DNA of 45,710 nt, from NCBI GenBank assembly GCA_003696075.1, contig RFHH01000125.1:1-45710 (forward strand). Reading direction: 5' to 3'. Below are positions 17,036 through 25,499 of this stretch, piece by piece (positions within the stretch are counted from its first letter, which is position 1; each line of letters begins with the position of its first letter). The notes under the pieces were generated by a model. The model had not been told where the DNA came from and did not search any database. It saw nothing but the letters and a program-made list of their open reading frames with translations. This DNA comes from Acidobacteriota bacterium. Its GTDB lineage: Bacteria; Acidobacteriota; Polarisedimenticolia; J045. The position numbers were made by a program, and so were the translations under genes.

Positions 17036-17103
17036 TCGTGCCGGCCTCCGGGCGGTCCCCGCCGCCACGGGTCATCATCGGTCCCGGCGGGGCCCGCCGC
17101 CAA

Positions 17104-19269
17104 TCAGCGCGACCGCAGCCAGGAGAAGGGGTCGAGCACGCCGAGGATCCGGCCTCTCAGCCCTCGCCTGGCGAGCTGGCGCCCCACCTCCCGGCTGAGC
17201 CTGGCCGCCAGGCGCCCGTCCGCGGGTGCCGTGCCGAGGCGCGCGCGCAGGTGGAGACTCGTGAGCCGCTCGAACGCCGGCGCGGCGGCCGCGACCCGGC
17301 GCGCGAAGCTCTCCCGCGTCTCTCCCCAACCACGCCGCCACCCCGCCTCGGCGAGGCGATCGAGAGCGGCCCGGTAGGCGGTGCGGGCCGCCCGGTCGCG
17401 CCGGGCCCAGAACGGAGCGAGACGGCGCCAGATCTTCACCGCCTGTCCGGCGGCGAACAGAGCGGCGATCGCGGCGAGGAGGACCGCCGCCCACGCCCGC
17501 GCCCCGCTGCGCCGCTGGGCCGCCGCGGGCGGCACCCCACCCGAGTCTCCCCGGGCGAGCTCCCCGAGCATCCGCTGCAGGTCGAGATCGGGAGCCGGCA
17601 TCGGCGGGTCGAGCGAGGGGGGCGCCGGGTCGATCGGAACCCAGCCCACTCCGTCCAGGTAGACCTCCGCCCAGGCGTGCGCATCCCCCGAGCGCAGGAG
17701 GATCGCCGAGCCCCCCGCGCGGTTCTCCGCGACGTAGGCGTACCCGGCCGCCACCCGCGACGGGAGCCCCAGCGCGCGCATCAGGTACGCCGCCGCGTGC
17801 GCCAGGTGCACGCAGTAGCCGATCCGGTCGCCGAAGAGGAACGACGCCGTCGGATCGGCGGCCGAGGCGTGATGGGATCGGAGCGAATAGCGCGTGTTCC
17901 GCTCGAGCCACAGGGCGACGCCGCTGGCGAGCGCCCACGGATCGCGCCGGTACTCCGGCCGGAGCGCTTCGGCGGTGCGGCGGGCGAGGTCTCGGTACCG
18001 GCGGTCGGGTGGCAGCTCGAGGTAGATCCGGCGCACGCGCTCGGGCCACCGGGGATCGCCCGGGCGCCGGCCCAGAAGCTCGCTGGCGCTCCCCGTCAGG
18101 ACCGCGCTGGAGGCCCGGTAGCTCGTCCGGAACAGGGTGCGGTCCGGAACCGGAGCGGGGGCGATCCAGGTCCCCTGCACGAGGACCGGCGGCTGCGCGT
18201 GCTCCCTGATCAGCGATACGGTCGTCGGAACTTCCCGGCGCAGAGGGCTCGGAGGCGGGGGCGCCGCGTCGATCCGGTGCAGGTACGGGAACCGGCGGAA
18301 CAGGTCGACGTCGACGCCGCGCGCCGACGAGCGGACGAGCCTCCGGCCGTTCCACACCGAGAAAGCGACCTGCCGGAAGTAGAAGACGCCGCCCATGGGT
18401 TCGACGTCGTCGTGAAGCGTCACGACGGCCACGGGCGCCTGCTCGCCCTCCCGGGGGTACTCGTCCCGGAAGGGGGCCATCTCGTCCTGTCCGCTCCTCA
18501 CCGAGTCGCCCCGGGCGGTGAGGCCGAGCCGGTCGCGTCCCCTCTCCGGCTTCCCGCCCGCGGCCGGCGCTTCGTCCCCGGGCCGCGAGCCGCCGAGCCC
18601 GAGGGGGTCGGCGACCGAGAAGACCAGGCCGATGCGCGGCGCAAGGTGCAGGAGAACCGCGGCCACCGCGAGGAGCACGGCCGCGTCCCGCAGGCCCCGG
18701 CGCCATCGCGATCGGAGGGCGAGCGCTCCGGCGAAGGCCGCCGCGAGGCCGAGACCGGCGAACGCCGTCACCGGATGCCAGCCGTGAAGCCAAGCGGGAT
18801 CGGCGACCGCGTGCGGGCGGTGGATCGATCCACCCCGGTGCGCGGCCACGAGCCTCGCCACGGCCAGGACCAGCAAGGCAGGCACGACGGGGCGCGCGGC
18901 CGGGTGCCGCGCCACGAGGGCTCCGAAAGCGAATGCGGCGCCTAACGTCAGCGAGGCGACGAGCAGCAGATCGCGGACCGCCGAAGCCGCTTCCGGGGAG
19001 ACGAACGGCACGGGAAGGAGTGCGGCGGTGCTGCCGAGACGAAGGGCGAGCGCTGCGGCGAGGAGCGGAAGGAGGACCAGCCAAGGGGTCCGGACCCGCG
19101 AGTCGGCCGCCCGACTCCCCCAAGAAGCGCCGGCGAACGCCGAGACCCCGGCCGCGATCAGGCTCCCGGCGGGCGCGTGCGGCCACCAGCCGATCACGGC
19201 TGCGGCCGCGATCGCCGCCGCGAGTCCGGCCGCCCGGTCCGCGGCCCCATGCCGCGGTCTCCCGGTCAT
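17104..19269 (-). CDS. TgpA-like membrane transglutaminase-fold protein
   Basis: 721 residues. The N-terminal part (1-215) holds about six membrane helices (DUF3488-like). A periplasmic region follows, then a transglutaminase-like core with the full triad: Cys486 in GYCVHLAHAAAYLM, His531 in DAHAWAEVYLDG and Asp547 in VPIDPAPP. After it comes one more membrane helix (about 587-610, VLLAAIAALFAAG) and a cytoplasmic tail with DUF4129-like helices. This is the TgpA layout; TgpA of Pseudomonas is a periplasmic transglutaminase needed for viability, while the substrates here are unknown. The ATG overlaps the stop of the DUF58 gene (ATGA), and MoxR follows, so the three proteins probably act together at the envelope. 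Confidence 0.9.
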   Translation of the reverse strand: MTGRPRHGAADRAAGLAAAIAAAAVIGWWPHAPAGSLIAAGVSAFAGASWGSRAADSRVRTPWLVLLPLLAAALALRLGSTAALLPVPFVSPEAASAVRDLLLVASLTLGAAFAFGALVARHPAARPVVPALLVLAVARLVAAHRGGSIHRPHAVADPAWLHGWHPVTAFAGLGLAAAFAGALALRSRWRRGLRDAAVLLAVAAVLLHLAPRIGLVFSVADPLGLGGSRPGDEAPAAGGKPERGRDRLGLTARGDSVRSGQDEMAPFRDEYPREGEQAPVAVVTLHDDVEPMGGVFYFRQVAFSVWNGRRLVRSSARGVDVDLFRRFPYLHRIDAAPPPPSPLRREVPTTVSLIREHAQPPVLVQGTWIAPAPVPDRTLFRTSYRASSAVLTGSASELLGRRPGDPRWPERVRRIYLELPPDRRYRDLARRTAEALRPEYRRDPWALASGVALWLERNTRYSLRSHHASAADPTASFLFGDRIGYCVHLAHAAAYLMRALGLPSRVAAGYAYVAENRAGGSAILLRSGDAHAWAEVYLDGVGWVPIDPAPPSLDPPMPAPDLDLQRMLGELARGDSGGVPPAAAQRRSGARAWAAVLLAAIAALFAAGQAVKIWRRLAPFWARRDRAARTAYRAALDRLAEAGWRRGWGETRESFARRVAAAAPAFERLTSLHLRARLGTAPADGRLAARLSREVGRQLARRGLRGRILGVLDPFSWLRSR

Positions 19270-20579
19270 CCCGCCCTCCTCCGGTTCGCGGCCGCCGGAC
19301 CGGGGGCGACGGGGACGATCCTTCCGCCGGCGCGGTCGGCGAGGAGAACGCGGGCGCCCGCTTCCGTCAGGATCCCGAGCTTCCGGGCGAGCGCGGGGAC
19401 CGGACGCCCGCCTTCGGGGGGCGGGCGGAAGAGGATCCGCCGCCAGCCGGCCGGGGTCCGGGCCGGCGGGTGCGCGTCGGCGGCGGCGAGCACGACGAAA
19501 CGGGAAGGATCGGCCGCCACCGTGCCGGCCACCTCCGCCATCCAGGCCTCGTCCGCGGCGGGGCCGACGATCACCACCGGATCTTCCGGCGAGAGGGAGG
19601 GATGTCCGAGAGCCGTCGAGAGGTCGCGTCCGCCCCGCTCCCGGAACGACGACGATCTGGCGATCGCGTCGCGCACCGCCTCGGGATCGCGCGAGGGATC
19701 GGGGCTCCCGTCGGCGGCGAAACGCGCGCCGGGGCCGAGCAGCCCGCCTTCGAGGAGGAGCAGCACCAGCGCCGCCGCCGGGGCGTCCTCCCGCCCCGCC
19801 GCGAGGAAGATCAGCGGAGCCCGCTCCGGCGACCGCGCGGGTTCAGGGACGCGCACCATCAGCTCGCGGGTGCGCGCATAGACCTTCCACAGGATGAACC
19901 GCGCCGGGTCCGAGCGCGTGTAGGTGCGCGAATCGACGCGGTCACCGGTCGGGCGGCCGAAGGGGTAGGGCATCAGGTCGGCGGAGGCGAGACAGGCCAC
20001 GAGCTCGGCGGCGCTCAGGCGTCCGGGGTCGGGGAGGACGCGCACGCGCACGTCATCACGCGCCCGGAACCGGATGCGCCAGAACCCGAGGACATCCTCG
20101 GCGACCAGCTCCCGGACCGCCTCGGTGACGAGGGCGCGGTCCCGAAAGACGACCGTCTCCGCCAGGCCGCCGGGCACCCGCCGCAGCCGCGCCTCACCGG
20201 GAGGGACCCGCCAGGCGATCCGGATCGGCGCCGCCAGCGGCACCCACGCGTCGGGCCATCGCCGACCCGTCTCGGCCGGCCGCCCCTCCACCGCCCGAAG
20301 CGGCGCGAGCGCCTCCTTCCCTTTGGCCGCGTGCCGCCTCGCCAGGAGCCCCTGCGCCAGCGCAGCGAGGCCGGAGAGGACGAACAGCGCCAGGCCGCCG
20401 GCGCCGGCCGTCGCGAGCACGAAGTCCTGGAGGTGCCGCCCGGCCGCCAACGCGATGGCGGCGAGGGCCGCCGCCGCGACACCCGAGCCCGTGACCGGTG
20501 ACCTTCCGGCGAGACCGAACGCTCGCGAGAACAGGGCCGCGGACGAATGCCGCAGGCGAGCCGACCGGGACGGCGCCAT
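19266..20579 (-). CDS. DUF58 protein
   Basis: 437 residues. Two hydrophobic segments near the N-terminus (about 31-76) anchor it in the membrane. The DUF58 signature is visible at about 210-245: GDRVDSRTYTRSDPARFILW followed by KVYARTRELMVRVPE, matching the family's GD-x-R-x-Y-x-x-SD-x-R-x-IxWK-x-xAR pattern. The rest is a VWA-like fold. DUF58 proteins work with MoxR ATPases, often for envelope or polymer processing. It is first in the operon. A TAGACT box ends six bases before the ATG, so the mRNA is probably leaderless. Confidence 0.85.
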   Translation of the reverse strand: MAPSRSARLRHSSAALFSRAFGLAGRSPVTGSGVAAAALAAIALAAGRHLQDFVLATAGAGGLALFVLSGLAALAQGLLARRHAAKGKEALAPLRAVEGRPAETGRRWPDAWVPLAAPIRIAWRVPPGEARLRRVPGGLAETVVFRDRALVTEAVRELVAEDVLGFWRIRFRARDDVRVRVLPDPGRLSAAELVACLASADLMPYPFGRPTGDRVDSRTYTRSDPARFILWKVYARTRELMVRVPEPARSPERAPLIFLAAGREDAPAAALVLLLLEGGLLGPGARFAADGSPDPSRDPEAVRDAIARSSSFRERGGRDLSTALGHPSLSPEDPVVIVGPAADEAWMAEVAGTVAADPSRFVVLAAADAHPPARTPAGWRRILFRPPPEGGRPVPALARKLGILTEAGARVLLADRAGGRIVPVAPGPAAANRRRAG

Positions 20580-20585
20580 GGGGCA

Positions 20586-20591
20586 AGTCTA
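20586..20591 (-). promoter_or_regulatory. -10 box TAGACT six bases before the DUF58 gene's ATG
   Basis: Minus strand reads GGCAC-TAGACT-TGCCCC-ATG, almost the same arrangement as upstream of the TPR gene at 15263. It implies a leaderless mRNA for the DUF58-transglutaminase-MoxR operon. Confidence 0.5.
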
Positions 20592-20637
20592 GTGCCTCCC
20601 CGCCGGAAGGACCGGGGCGGGCGGCTCCGATCCGCGC

Positions 20638-20643
20638 TAGAAT
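20638..20643 (+). promoter_or_regulatory. -10 box TAGAAT of the parvulin lipoprotein gene
   Basis: Reads CGCGC-TAGAAT, 32 bases before the ATG at 20676. GGAG (20665-20668) lies in the short leader. No -35 box is clear. Confidence 0.4.
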
Positions 20644-20675
20644 CGCCCGCTTCCGACGGTTTACGGAGTCCGACG

Positions 20676-21833
20676 ATGCGCCTGAACCGAGCCCGCGACC
20701 CGTTCCCCATCCGCGCCGCCGCCGCCCTCGCGGCCGCCGCTCTCCTTCTCCCGGCCGGGGGGTGCGGCAAGCGGCCGGAACCGACGCCGCTGCAGAAGCT
20801 CCGGCACATCCCGAGAGAACTCCCGGTCGTCCGCATCGGAGACGCGAAGATCTCCGCCTCCTGGTTGTTCAACTGGTGCGCCATGCAGGAGATCCAGATG
20901 ACGGCCTCCGGGCCGTTCCAGGTCGACGAGTACTCGCTCATCGACGCGGGCCGGAAGCTGCTGACGAAGATGGTCGCCATCGCGCTGGAGGCCGAGCGAC
21001 GCGGGCTCGAGGTTTCCGACGCCGAGGTGGAAGAGCAGCTCGCCAAGGAGATGGCCCGCTACGACTCGACGGAACAGTGGAGGAAGCAGCTCGAGGCGGC
21101 GGGACTGTCGGTGGACGAGCGCAAGGAGCAGATCAGGATGGAGCTGCTCTTCAACAAATACCGGGACGAGCTCGTCGCGCCCCGCGTGCGGAAGGAGAAG
21201 GCGACCCGGGAACTGGCGCGCAAGTTCTACGACATGCACCGCGACGACTTGTTCCGCGTGCCGCGGCGCATCCACCTGTTCCACCTCCTCCGGTCGGTCG
21301 CCAAGGACGCCCCGGAGGAGGAGCAGAAGCGCGAAAGGGAGATCATCGAGAAGGCCCGGCGCCGGATCGCCGGCGGGGAGGCCTTCGAGGACGTGGCCCG
21401 CGAGCTGTCCACCGATCCTTCCGCGATCAAGGGCGGCGATCTGGGCTGGATCACCCGGGACGCGCCGATGCTGCCCGAAGTGCGGGACGTGGTTCTCAAG
21501 CTCGACGAAGGGGAACTGAGCGAGATCGTCCGCAGCGCGCACGGGTTCCACCTTTTCCTGGCGAAGGAGGTGGAACCGGAACATGTGCGGCCGTTCGAGG
21601 AGGTCGAAAAGGACATCCGGGAGCGACTGTTCAAAGAAGCGCTCAAGATCGCTATGGAGCGGGAAGCGGCGCAGCTCATCGCGCAGTACAAGCCGGAGTT
21701 CCTCAACCTGGAACCGTATATCGGCAAGCCCGCGGCCGCGCCCGCACCCGCGGCTGCCGGCAACGCGGGCGGGCCCGGATCCGAGGCGGGAGAAGCGGCG
21801 GAGAAAACGCCCCCGGCGCCGCCCGGCGGTTGA
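20676..21833 (+). CDS. Parvulin-type (PpiC/SurA-like) peptidyl-prolyl isomerase lipoprotein
   Basis: 385 residues. The signal peptide ends LLLPAGGC with Cys30 as the probable lipidation site. A SurA-N-like helical region (about 45-180) precedes the parvulin domain (about 190-300). Hallmarks of that domain are HLFHLLR, GEAFEDVARELSTDPSAIKG, GDLGWI and the ending VRSAHGFHLFLAKE. A low-complexity Ala/Pro/Gly tail ends the protein. It should help fold outer-membrane or secreted proteins from a membrane-anchored position, as PrsA or SurA do. The start is supported by GGAG eight bases upstream. Its stop directly abuts the stop of the DUF4340 gene from the other strand, forming TGATCA, so there is no room for a terminator. 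Confidence 0.9.
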   Translation: MRLNRARDPFPIRAAAALAAAALLLPAGGCGKRPEPTPLQKLRHIPRELPVVRIGDAKISASWLFNWCAMQEIQMTASGPFQVDEYSLIDAGRKLLTKMVAIALEAERRGLEVSDAEVEEQLAKEMARYDSTEQWRKQLEAAGLSVDERKEQIRMELLFNKYRDELVAPRVRKEKATRELARKFYDMHRDDLFRVPRRIHLFHLLRSVAKDAPEEEQKREREIIEKARRRIAGGEAFEDVARELSTDPSAIKGGDLGWITRDAPMLPEVRDVVLKLDEGELSEIVRSAHGFHLFLAKEVEPEHVRPFEEVEKDIRERLFKEALKIAMEREAAQLIAQYKPEFLNLEPYIGKPAAAPAPAAAGNAGGPGSEAGEAAEKTPPAPPGG

Positions 21834-23210
21834 TCAGTCGCCGGTTTCGCCGTCGGGTCCGCGGTGCAGCCGTTCGGCGTCGAGAAGACTGCGGGCCTTC
21901 TCTTCGATCACGAACGGCTGCGGCCGGTCGGGACGCCGGGCGAAGAGGCCCCCATCCGTCTCGCCGCCGACGATCAGCTCGAGGCTCCTCCCGTCGCGGT
22001 CCCCGAGCGTGAGCGCGATCCGCGCCAGCGGTTCCTCGAACGCCGCGCCGGCGCGCCCGGCATCGTCGACGAAGCGGACGATGGCGATTCCCGACAGGCC
22101 GTCCAGCCACGGATCGACCTTTTCGGGGGCGAGGTCGAAACCGTCCGGCTCGCGACAGACCCATTTCCGCGCAGGCTCGTACTCGCCGGCGTTTCGCTCC
22201 ACGACGACCCTGCGGCCGTCCCTTTCGAGCGTGACCGATCGGACCTCGTAGGGGACGAAGTCGAGGGCCAGCCGCGAGCGGAGCTTCTCTGCGCCCGACG
22301 CGAGGTCCTCGATCAGATCCTCCGCCCGGAGTTCGAAGGGGGCCGGCCGTCCGGTCACCTTCGCGTACCTCGCCTCCCCGCCCGAGCGCGCTCCGCCGAT
22401 GGCGAGCACCTCGGGTCCTTCACTCGATCCGTGGTCGATGGTCACGACCCACTCGGGGGCGGCGAGAACGGAATCGGCGCCGGGGTCGTCGACGAACCGC
22501 TCGGCGCGCAGGGCCGCCAGCGCGCCGGCGATGCGGGAGGCGGTGCTCTGGTCCGCTTCGTCCTCGACGGGGCTCGTGAGCCACCAGCGCCCCGAGTCCC
22601 GCTTGGCCAGCTCGAAGAGGGTCCGACCGTTCTTTTCGACCCTGATCGCCTTCATGTCGAGGGTCGAGAAGTGGAAGAGGTCCCGGTCGCGCAGCGATTC
22701 CGCCGGCCGCTCCACGGCCCTGGCCACGGCTTCGTCGACGACCGCGAGGCGGTCGTCCCCAGCAACCCTCACGTAGCGCACGCGGCCGGGGGCCGCCACG
22801 GTCCCGACCCGGAGCACGAAGCGCCGGGAGCCGGCGACCAGCGTCACCTGGGGCGCGGCGCCGCCCAGCCCCGTCGCCTCGTCGCCTCCCTTAATCTCCC
22901 CCGCGGGCACCCGGGTCCGGACGTGCGCTTCGATCAGGTCCCGGAGCAGCGCCTCCACCTCCCACGAGTCCGCGCGGTCATCCACCGGTTCCCGCAGGCG
23001 CCAGTCTTCTCCGGCGCGCTCGAGCACGAGCCGGCCCGAGGGCCTTTCGATCTCGATCCGGGAGACATCCTCGACCGCCAGGTACGGGACGAGACGACCC
23101 TCCTGTTCCCGCCGCTCGTCGGTGCCCGGCAGGCGGCGCTCCCACAGGAGCACGACCGCCGACGCCACGGCGGCGGCCGCGAACAGGAGGAGTGCCGTCC
23201 GTGGCCTCAT
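21834..23210 (-). CDS. DUF4340 protein, last gene of the GldG-type ABC operon
   Basis: 458 residues with one N-terminal membrane helix (residues 4-22). The rest is extracytoplasmic and rich in beta strands, made of at least two DUF4340-like units. Each has the pattern I-x-R-x-G-x-L-x-L-x-R, then a Trp-containing W-x-L-x-x-P strand (for example VLERAGEDWRLREPV and FELAKRDSGRWWLTSPV). DUF4340 proteins nearly always accompany GldG-like ABC systems, where their role is unknown. The ATG overlaps the GldG-like gene's TGA (ATGA). The product probably forms a periplasmic complex with that protein. Confidence 0.85.
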   Translation of the reverse strand: MRPRTALLLFAAAAVASAVVLLWERRLPGTDERREQEGRLVPYLAVEDVSRIEIERPSGRLVLERAGEDWRLREPVDDRADSWEVEALLRDLIEAHVRTRVPAGEIKGGDEATGLGGAAPQVTLVAGSRRFVLRVGTVAAPGRVRYVRVAGDDRLAVVDEAVARAVERPAESLRDRDLFHFSTLDMKAIRVEKNGRTLFELAKRDSGRWWLTSPVEDEADQSTASRIAGALAALRAERFVDDPGADSVLAAPEWVVTIDHGSSEGPEVLAIGGARSGGEARYAKVTGRPAPFELRAEDLIEDLASGAEKLRSRLALDFVPYEVRSVTLERDGRRVVVERNAGEYEPARKWVCREPDGFDLAPEKVDPWLDGLSGIAIVRFVDDAGRAGAAFEEPLARIALTLGDRDGRSLELIVGGETDGGLFARRPDRPQPFVIEEKARSLLDAERLHRGPDGETGD

Positions 23211-24748
23211 CGGCTCCCTCCCGTCTCCCGCCGCCGCCACCAGACCCCGAGGCCTGCCGCCACCGCGGCCAGCGGAATCACCAGAACGAGAAGCGGGAGC
23301 AGCTCGAGATAGAGCTGGTCCGCGGTGAGAAAGAGGCGAGTCAGCGTCCGCTCCTTCGGCGGGATTCCGAGGCGCCGGTCTCCCTCGAGCAGCCATTCCG
23401 CCAGGTTCAGGGCGAGGGCCCGGTTGGAAAGCTGGTCGAGAGATCCGTTCAGGAGAAAGTCGACGTCTCCGGCGACGATCATCCTCCCGCCGCGGCCCGA
23501 GCGGCTGCCCGCTTCTTCTTCATCCCCCTGCGGTTCCGTGCCGCCGGCTTCCTCGCCCTCCCGCCGTTCCGCCGCCACCACGACGGGGAGCGGGCCGCGC
23601 GGCTCGTCGTCGTCCCGCTCCACCCGCCGGGAAAGCGCGTCGAGGTCCTGCTCGCTCCACGCTTCGCCCGTGGAGGAGACCAGCGCGGTGAGAACGACGC
23701 CTTCCGGCGGAGGATCGTCCATCGCGATCGAGCGCGCCAACGTGAACAGGGCCCGCCGGGAGCCGAGATTCCGGGTGCTCGGATGGTCGGGCGAGATGTC
23801 GGCGAAGAACGTCTCGGCGCCGACGAGGGGCACGGTGGCGGCGGGGTCGATGACGATGTCCTCCCGCGGTGTGAGTCCCCACCGCTTCAGCACCGGTTCC
23901 AGCCCGCTCGGAACCAGGTTCCCGCCGCCCGCCCGCCGGAAGGTCGGCTCCAGCAGAATCAGCGCGGCGCCCCCCGACTCGAGATAGCGACCGAGTGCGT
24001 CGCGTTCCGGCGCCAGCCAGGGCTGGGAAGGCCCGGCCACGATGACCAGGTCGGTGCCCTCCGGCACCGCCTCGGCACCGAGCGCGTCCCATTCGACGAT
24101 CTCGGTGTCTTCTCGCTCGAGGGCCTCGATGAAGTGCCCGAGCGCCCCCTCCTCACCGCCCCTCATCGGACGTTCCCCGTGGCCGACGGCGTACTGCACG
24201 AGCGGGCGCCGGGAACGGGTCACCGCCACGACGGCTCCGGTCAGGGCCGCCTCGGCGGTGAGGCTCTTCACCCCGCCGGGCAGCCCGAATCCGCCTTCGT
24301 CGTATTCCAGCATTTCGTCGAGCCGCACCTGCTTTCGCCGGTCCCCCGACGCGACCATCACGATGTCGGTCGCGTCGGTGAGAGGGTCGAGATCGAACTC
24401 GTTGAGCAGGGCGCGGGTCCGCGCCGGATCCCGGCGAGGATCGATGATCTCCACCGAAACCATGCCGGGGTTGGCCGCGCGGTACGCTTCGAGCAGGACG
24501 TGGATCTGTTCCACGGCGTCGGGGTTGAGTTCTTCTTCGGGGACCAGGAACGACACGAACCTGACCGGCCGGTCCAGTTGCTCGAGGACGAGCTCGGTCC
24601 TCTGGGAGAGCGTGTACAGCCCGCCGGCCGTCCAGTCCCACTGCACGTAGTGCTTGGCCCCCAGGTAGTTGGCGATCACCACGAGCACCGCCACGCTGAT
24701 CAGCGAGGTAGCGGAGGACAGCTTCTTGACGCGCTGCTGGGTCCACAT
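23207..24748 (-). CDS. GldG-like ABC system component
   Basis: 513 residues. Membrane helices at both ends (about 13-30 and 482-503) flank a large extracytoplasmic domain of the GldG family. It begins with YTLSQRTELVLEQLDRPV and contains YAVGHGERPM and SGGAALILLEPTF, all typical. An acidic linker (EEAGGTEPQGDEEEAGS) interrupts the domain. In Bacteroidota GldA/F/G support gliding; in other phyla this cassette is found without gliding genes and its cargo is unknown. It begins one base after the permease stop (TGAAATG) and overlaps the DUF4340 gene at its end. Confidence 0.88.
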   Translation of the reverse strand: MWTQQRVKKLSSATSLISVAVLVVIANYLGAKHYVQWDWTAGGLYTLSQRTELVLEQLDRPVRFVSFLVPEEELNPDAVEQIHVLLEAYRAANPGMVSVEIIDPRRDPARTRALLNEFDLDPLTDATDIVMVASGDRRKQVRLDEMLEYDEGGFGLPGGVKSLTAEAALTGAVVAVTRSRRPLVQYAVGHGERPMRGGEEGALGHFIEALEREDTEIVEWDALGAEAVPEGTDLVIVAGPSQPWLAPERDALGRYLESGGAALILLEPTFRRAGGGNLVPSGLEPVLKRWGLTPREDIVIDPAATVPLVGAETFFADISPDHPSTRNLGSRRALFTLARSIAMDDPPPEGVVLTALVSSTGEAWSEQDLDALSRRVERDDDEPRGPLPVVVAAERREGEEAGGTEPQGDEEEAGSRSGRGGRMIVAGDVDFLLNGSLDQLSNRALALNLAEWLLEGDRRLGIPPKERTLTRLFLTADQLYLELLPLLVLVIPLAAVAAGLGVWWRRRETGGSR

Positions 24749-24749
24749 T

Positions 24750-25499
24750 TCAGCGGCCCTTCACCAGCTCGATCAGGCGGGCACATGCGAAGAGGAGCGC
24801 GGCCGTCCCGGTGACGGGGTAGACGATGCGGTTCGACTTCACGATCCCGCGCGCCATCTCGTCGAGGGCGGTGAGAAGGTCGAGCTGGTCCCAGAATCGG
24901 AACCAGTCCGTCCCCTCGGTGAGCCGGGCGCCGAGGTAAGGGGTCACGAACAGCGCCATCACGAGGATGAAACCGGTGATCGCGGCGACGATGGCGCTGC
25001 GGGAGAGCGCGGAGGCGCACATCGCGGCGGCGAGCAGGTAGGCCCCGGTGAGGGCGAGCGACAGGAACCCCGCGGCGGCCGCCCTCCAGTCCACTTCTCC
25101 ATAGGTGTCCAGCAGGACGAGGTCCACGAGGAGCGGCGCGAGAAGCACGAGGAAGAACGCGTAGGCGCCGAGGAACTTGCCCACCGCGACCTGCCCCTCG
25201 GTCACCGGAGCGGTGAGGAGCGCCTCGAGCGTTCCGCTCTGACGTTCCTCGGCGATCAACCGCATCGCGGCGACCGGGATGGCCACCAGCAGCGGAAGCC
25301 AGAACAGGAGGGAGCTGAACAACAGCCGCGCAACTTCGACGAACGACGCCCCGGCACCGTTGGAGAGCGCGATGACATACCAGAAATTCAGACCCTCGAC
25401 GAGGAGCATGGTGGTGAGCACGATCCAGGCCAGAGGCTGCAGGAAGTAGGCCCGGAGTTCCCGCCCGGCCACCGCCAGCGTGACGCGGAGCGCATTCAT
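24750..25499 (-). CDS. ABC-2 type permease (GldF-like)
   Basis: 249 residues with six membrane helices. It starts with the cytoplasmic segment AGRELRAYFLQPLAWIV and contains the ABC-2 family motif EERQSGTLEALLTAPVT in the cytoplasmic loop. This is the membrane channel of the transporter driven by the ATPase encoded upstream. The ATG overlaps the ATPase gene's stop (ATGA), and the GldG-like gene follows after one base, so stoichiometry is probably set by translational coupling. Confidence 0.92.
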   Translation of the reverse strand: MNALRVTLAVAGRELRAYFLQPLAWIVLTTMLLVEGLNFWYVIALSNGAGASFVEVARLLFSSLLFWLPLLVAIPVAAMRLIAEERQSGTLEALLTAPVTEGQVAVGKFLGAYAFFLVLLAPLLVDLVLLDTYGEVDWRAAAAGFLSLALTGAYLLAAAMCASALSRSAIVAAITGFILVMALFVTPYLGARLTEGTDWFRFWDQLDLLTALDEMARGIVKSNRIVYPVTGTAALLFACARLIELVKGR

